Assembly (NCBI GenBank): GCA_016207465.1
Contig: JACQPP010000147.1
Span: 1-12,748, forward strand
Origin: Methanobacteriota archaeon
GTDB taxonomy: Archaea > Halobacteriota > Syntropharchaeia > JACQPP01
DNA: 12,748 bases
Direction: 5' to 3'
The notes beneath the pieces are model-generated. The model searched no databases, had not been told where the DNA came from, and saw only the letters and a program-made list of their open reading frames with translations. The position numbers were made by a program, and so were the translations under genes. Positions 12,013 to 12,748 of this stretch are shown in pieces (within the stretch, counting starts at the first letter, position 1; every line of letters begins with the position of its first letter).

Positions 12013-12748
12013 GTGGCGAACACGGCGGTCCACCTGGCGGTCCCCCTCCTGCTGGTGCTCCTCTGGGGGACCGGCCGGAGGAGGGCATTGCTCCTGCTCC
12101 CCCTCTCGGTGCTCCCGGACCTAGACTGGTTCCTCTACCACCGGGCCGCCCTCCACAACCTCTGGTGGCCCCTGGGGCTGACGCTCCTGGTCCTGGCCCC
12201 ATGGTGGGTCCCCTGGCTGGAGGGAAGGCTGCCGGAGAGGGCCCGCCATCGAATGGAGAGAGCCGCGGGCCGAATGGTCGAGTTCGGAAAAACCCACCGG
12301 GAGGCCCTGCTGGTGGCCGCATTCTACCTGGCGAGCCACGTATTCCTCGACTACTTCGACGACGGGGTGGTCCCCTTCTGGCCGGTGGAGCGAACCTTCT
12401 TCTACATCCGCTCGGACCTGCGGGTGGAGTTCCTGGTCCAGCAGATTGTGACCATCACCCCCACCGGGGAGCGCATCCTCACCAACATCACGACGCCGGT
12501 TCCGGTGGCCGAGGTGAAGTCCCTCACCTTCGAGTTCACCGAGGTCACCTACCGGGCCTACAGCCGGTTCACGTCGAGCCCTGAGTTCGCGGTGCTCCTG
12601 CTGGCCATCCTGGGGCTCCTGTTACTGAAGCCCGCCGAGAACGCCCCGGGCTTCAAGCCCGGGGATGAATCGGCGGGCGATTTCCATCTTCCGTGGTTGG
12701 TTGCTGGGCGGAGCCGCCGAAGGCGGCGAGCACAGCATACCAAGACGC
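12013..12748 (+). CDS. DUF457/YdjM-like membrane-bound predicted hydrolase, partial
   Basis: A GTG-initiated frame starts directly after the TAG of the previous gene, with GGGAGGGGG a few bases upstream. It stays open for 245 codons to the window edge. Features of the YdjM/DUF457 family (predicted membrane metal-dependent hydrolases) are visible: an early His in the first helix (NTAVHLAVPLLL), LLPLSVLPDLDWFLYHRAALHN, and ASHVFLDYFDDGVVPFWP. The conserved His/Asp residues would bind metal; no biochemical role is established. There are four or so hydrophobic segments, the last near 196-206 (EFAVLLLAILGLLLL). The remaining 40 residues (after LKP) are low-quality sequence overlapping strong DNA hairpins (12630-12727), so the natural C-terminus may be lost or may lie elsewhere. 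Confidence 0.65.
   Translation, partial: MANTAVHLAVPLLLVLLWGTGRRRALLLLPLSVLPDLDWFLYHRAALHNLWWPLGLTLLVLAPWWVPWLEGRLPERARHRMERAAGRMVEFGKTHREALLVAAFYLASHVFLDYFDDGVVPFWPVERTFFYIRSDLRVEFLVQQIVTITPTGERILTNITTPVPVAEVKSLTFEFTEVTYRAYSRFTSSPEFAVLLLAILGLLLLKPAENAPGFKPGDESAGDFHLPWLVAGRSRRRRRAQHTKT
12630..12678 (+). repeat. Two-tier hairpin resembling an IS200/IS605 right end
   Basis: An outer 9-bp stem (GCCCGCCGA at 12630-12638, TCGGCGGGC at 12670-12678) encloses a symmetric 5x5 internal loop (GAACG/ATGAA) and an inner 8-bp stem (CCCCGGGC at 12644-12651, GCCCGGGG at 12657-12664) with loop TTCAA. All pairs are perfect Watson-Crick. The inner stem followed by GGGGATGAAT recalls, from memory, the hairpin at the 3' end of many tnpB genes of IS200/IS605-type elements. 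No tnpB coding sequence lies upstream in the window, so this could be a solo end, a non-autonomous element or an unrelated RNA structure. Confidence 0.5.

Noticed and set aside
1..12748. CRISPR array or complete insertion sequence
   Set aside because: No regularly spaced identical repeats of 23-40 nt, no transposase frame and no paired terminal inverted repeats with target duplications were seen. The repeated DNA at 193-2259 is WD40 coding sequence.

Overview
The window looks like chromosomal DNA from a GC-rich archaeon, most likely euryarchaeal (a Thermoplasmatota-like lineage is a guess from gene style). Evidence for Archaea: an MptA-type GTP cyclohydrolase, a COG1665-type predicted nucleotidyltransferase, a stand-alone RAM (Lrp/AsnC ligand-binding) protein, a tRNA-Lys without an encoded CCA end, a secreted protein ending in a PGF-CTERM-like tail, and TATA-like boxes about 27-29 nt upstream of several start codons, which implies leaderless mRNAs. 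Genes inside operons instead use Shine-Dalgarno (GGAGG) sites.

Layout. 1-192: three small hairpins and a terminator. 193-2259 (-): a large secreted 14-repeat WD40 protein, much poorer in G+C than everything else here. 2260-2687: a gene-free, very structured GC-rich spacer. 2688-5608 (-): an operon read from 5608 downward: a small membrane protein, an APC-family amino-acid permease with a C-terminal UspA-like domain, a stand-alone RAM protein and a free UspA protein. 5609-5806: a divergent promoter region. 5807-7724 (+): ammonium transporter amt followed by its PII regulator glnK, ended by a hairpin/T-tract terminator. 7804-9722 (+): phosphomannomutase/phosphoglucomutase, then an SCP2-like lipid-binding protein. 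9862-10914 (+): mptA from its own promoter. 10929-11002 (-): tRNA-Lys(CUU). 11035-12748 (+): the COG1665 nucleotidyltransferase, then a DUF457/YdjM-like membrane protein that runs off the end of the window.

How the parts may work together. The centre of the window is a nitrogen-acquisition locus. Amt-GlnK is the classical ammonium channel with its 2-oxoglutarate/ATP-sensing plug. Facing it across one 198-bp promoter region is an amino-acid permease operon that also encodes soluble small-molecule sensors (RAM, UspA). The two halves have parallel architecture, transporter plus soluble ligand-binding regulator, and the shared spacer carries repeat motifs that could co-regulate them. One 14-nt motif in it recurs (13/14) upstream of mptA. 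The mutase supplies hexose-1-phosphates for glycans, and the WD40 protein carries many N-glycosylation sequons.

The least explained material is the structured 2260-2687 spacer, a dispersed family of short GAA-loop hairpins, and a two-tier hairpin at 12630-12678 that resembles IS200/IS605 right-end structures and overlaps the tail of the last open frame. No complete mobile element, CRISPR array or rRNA is visible.
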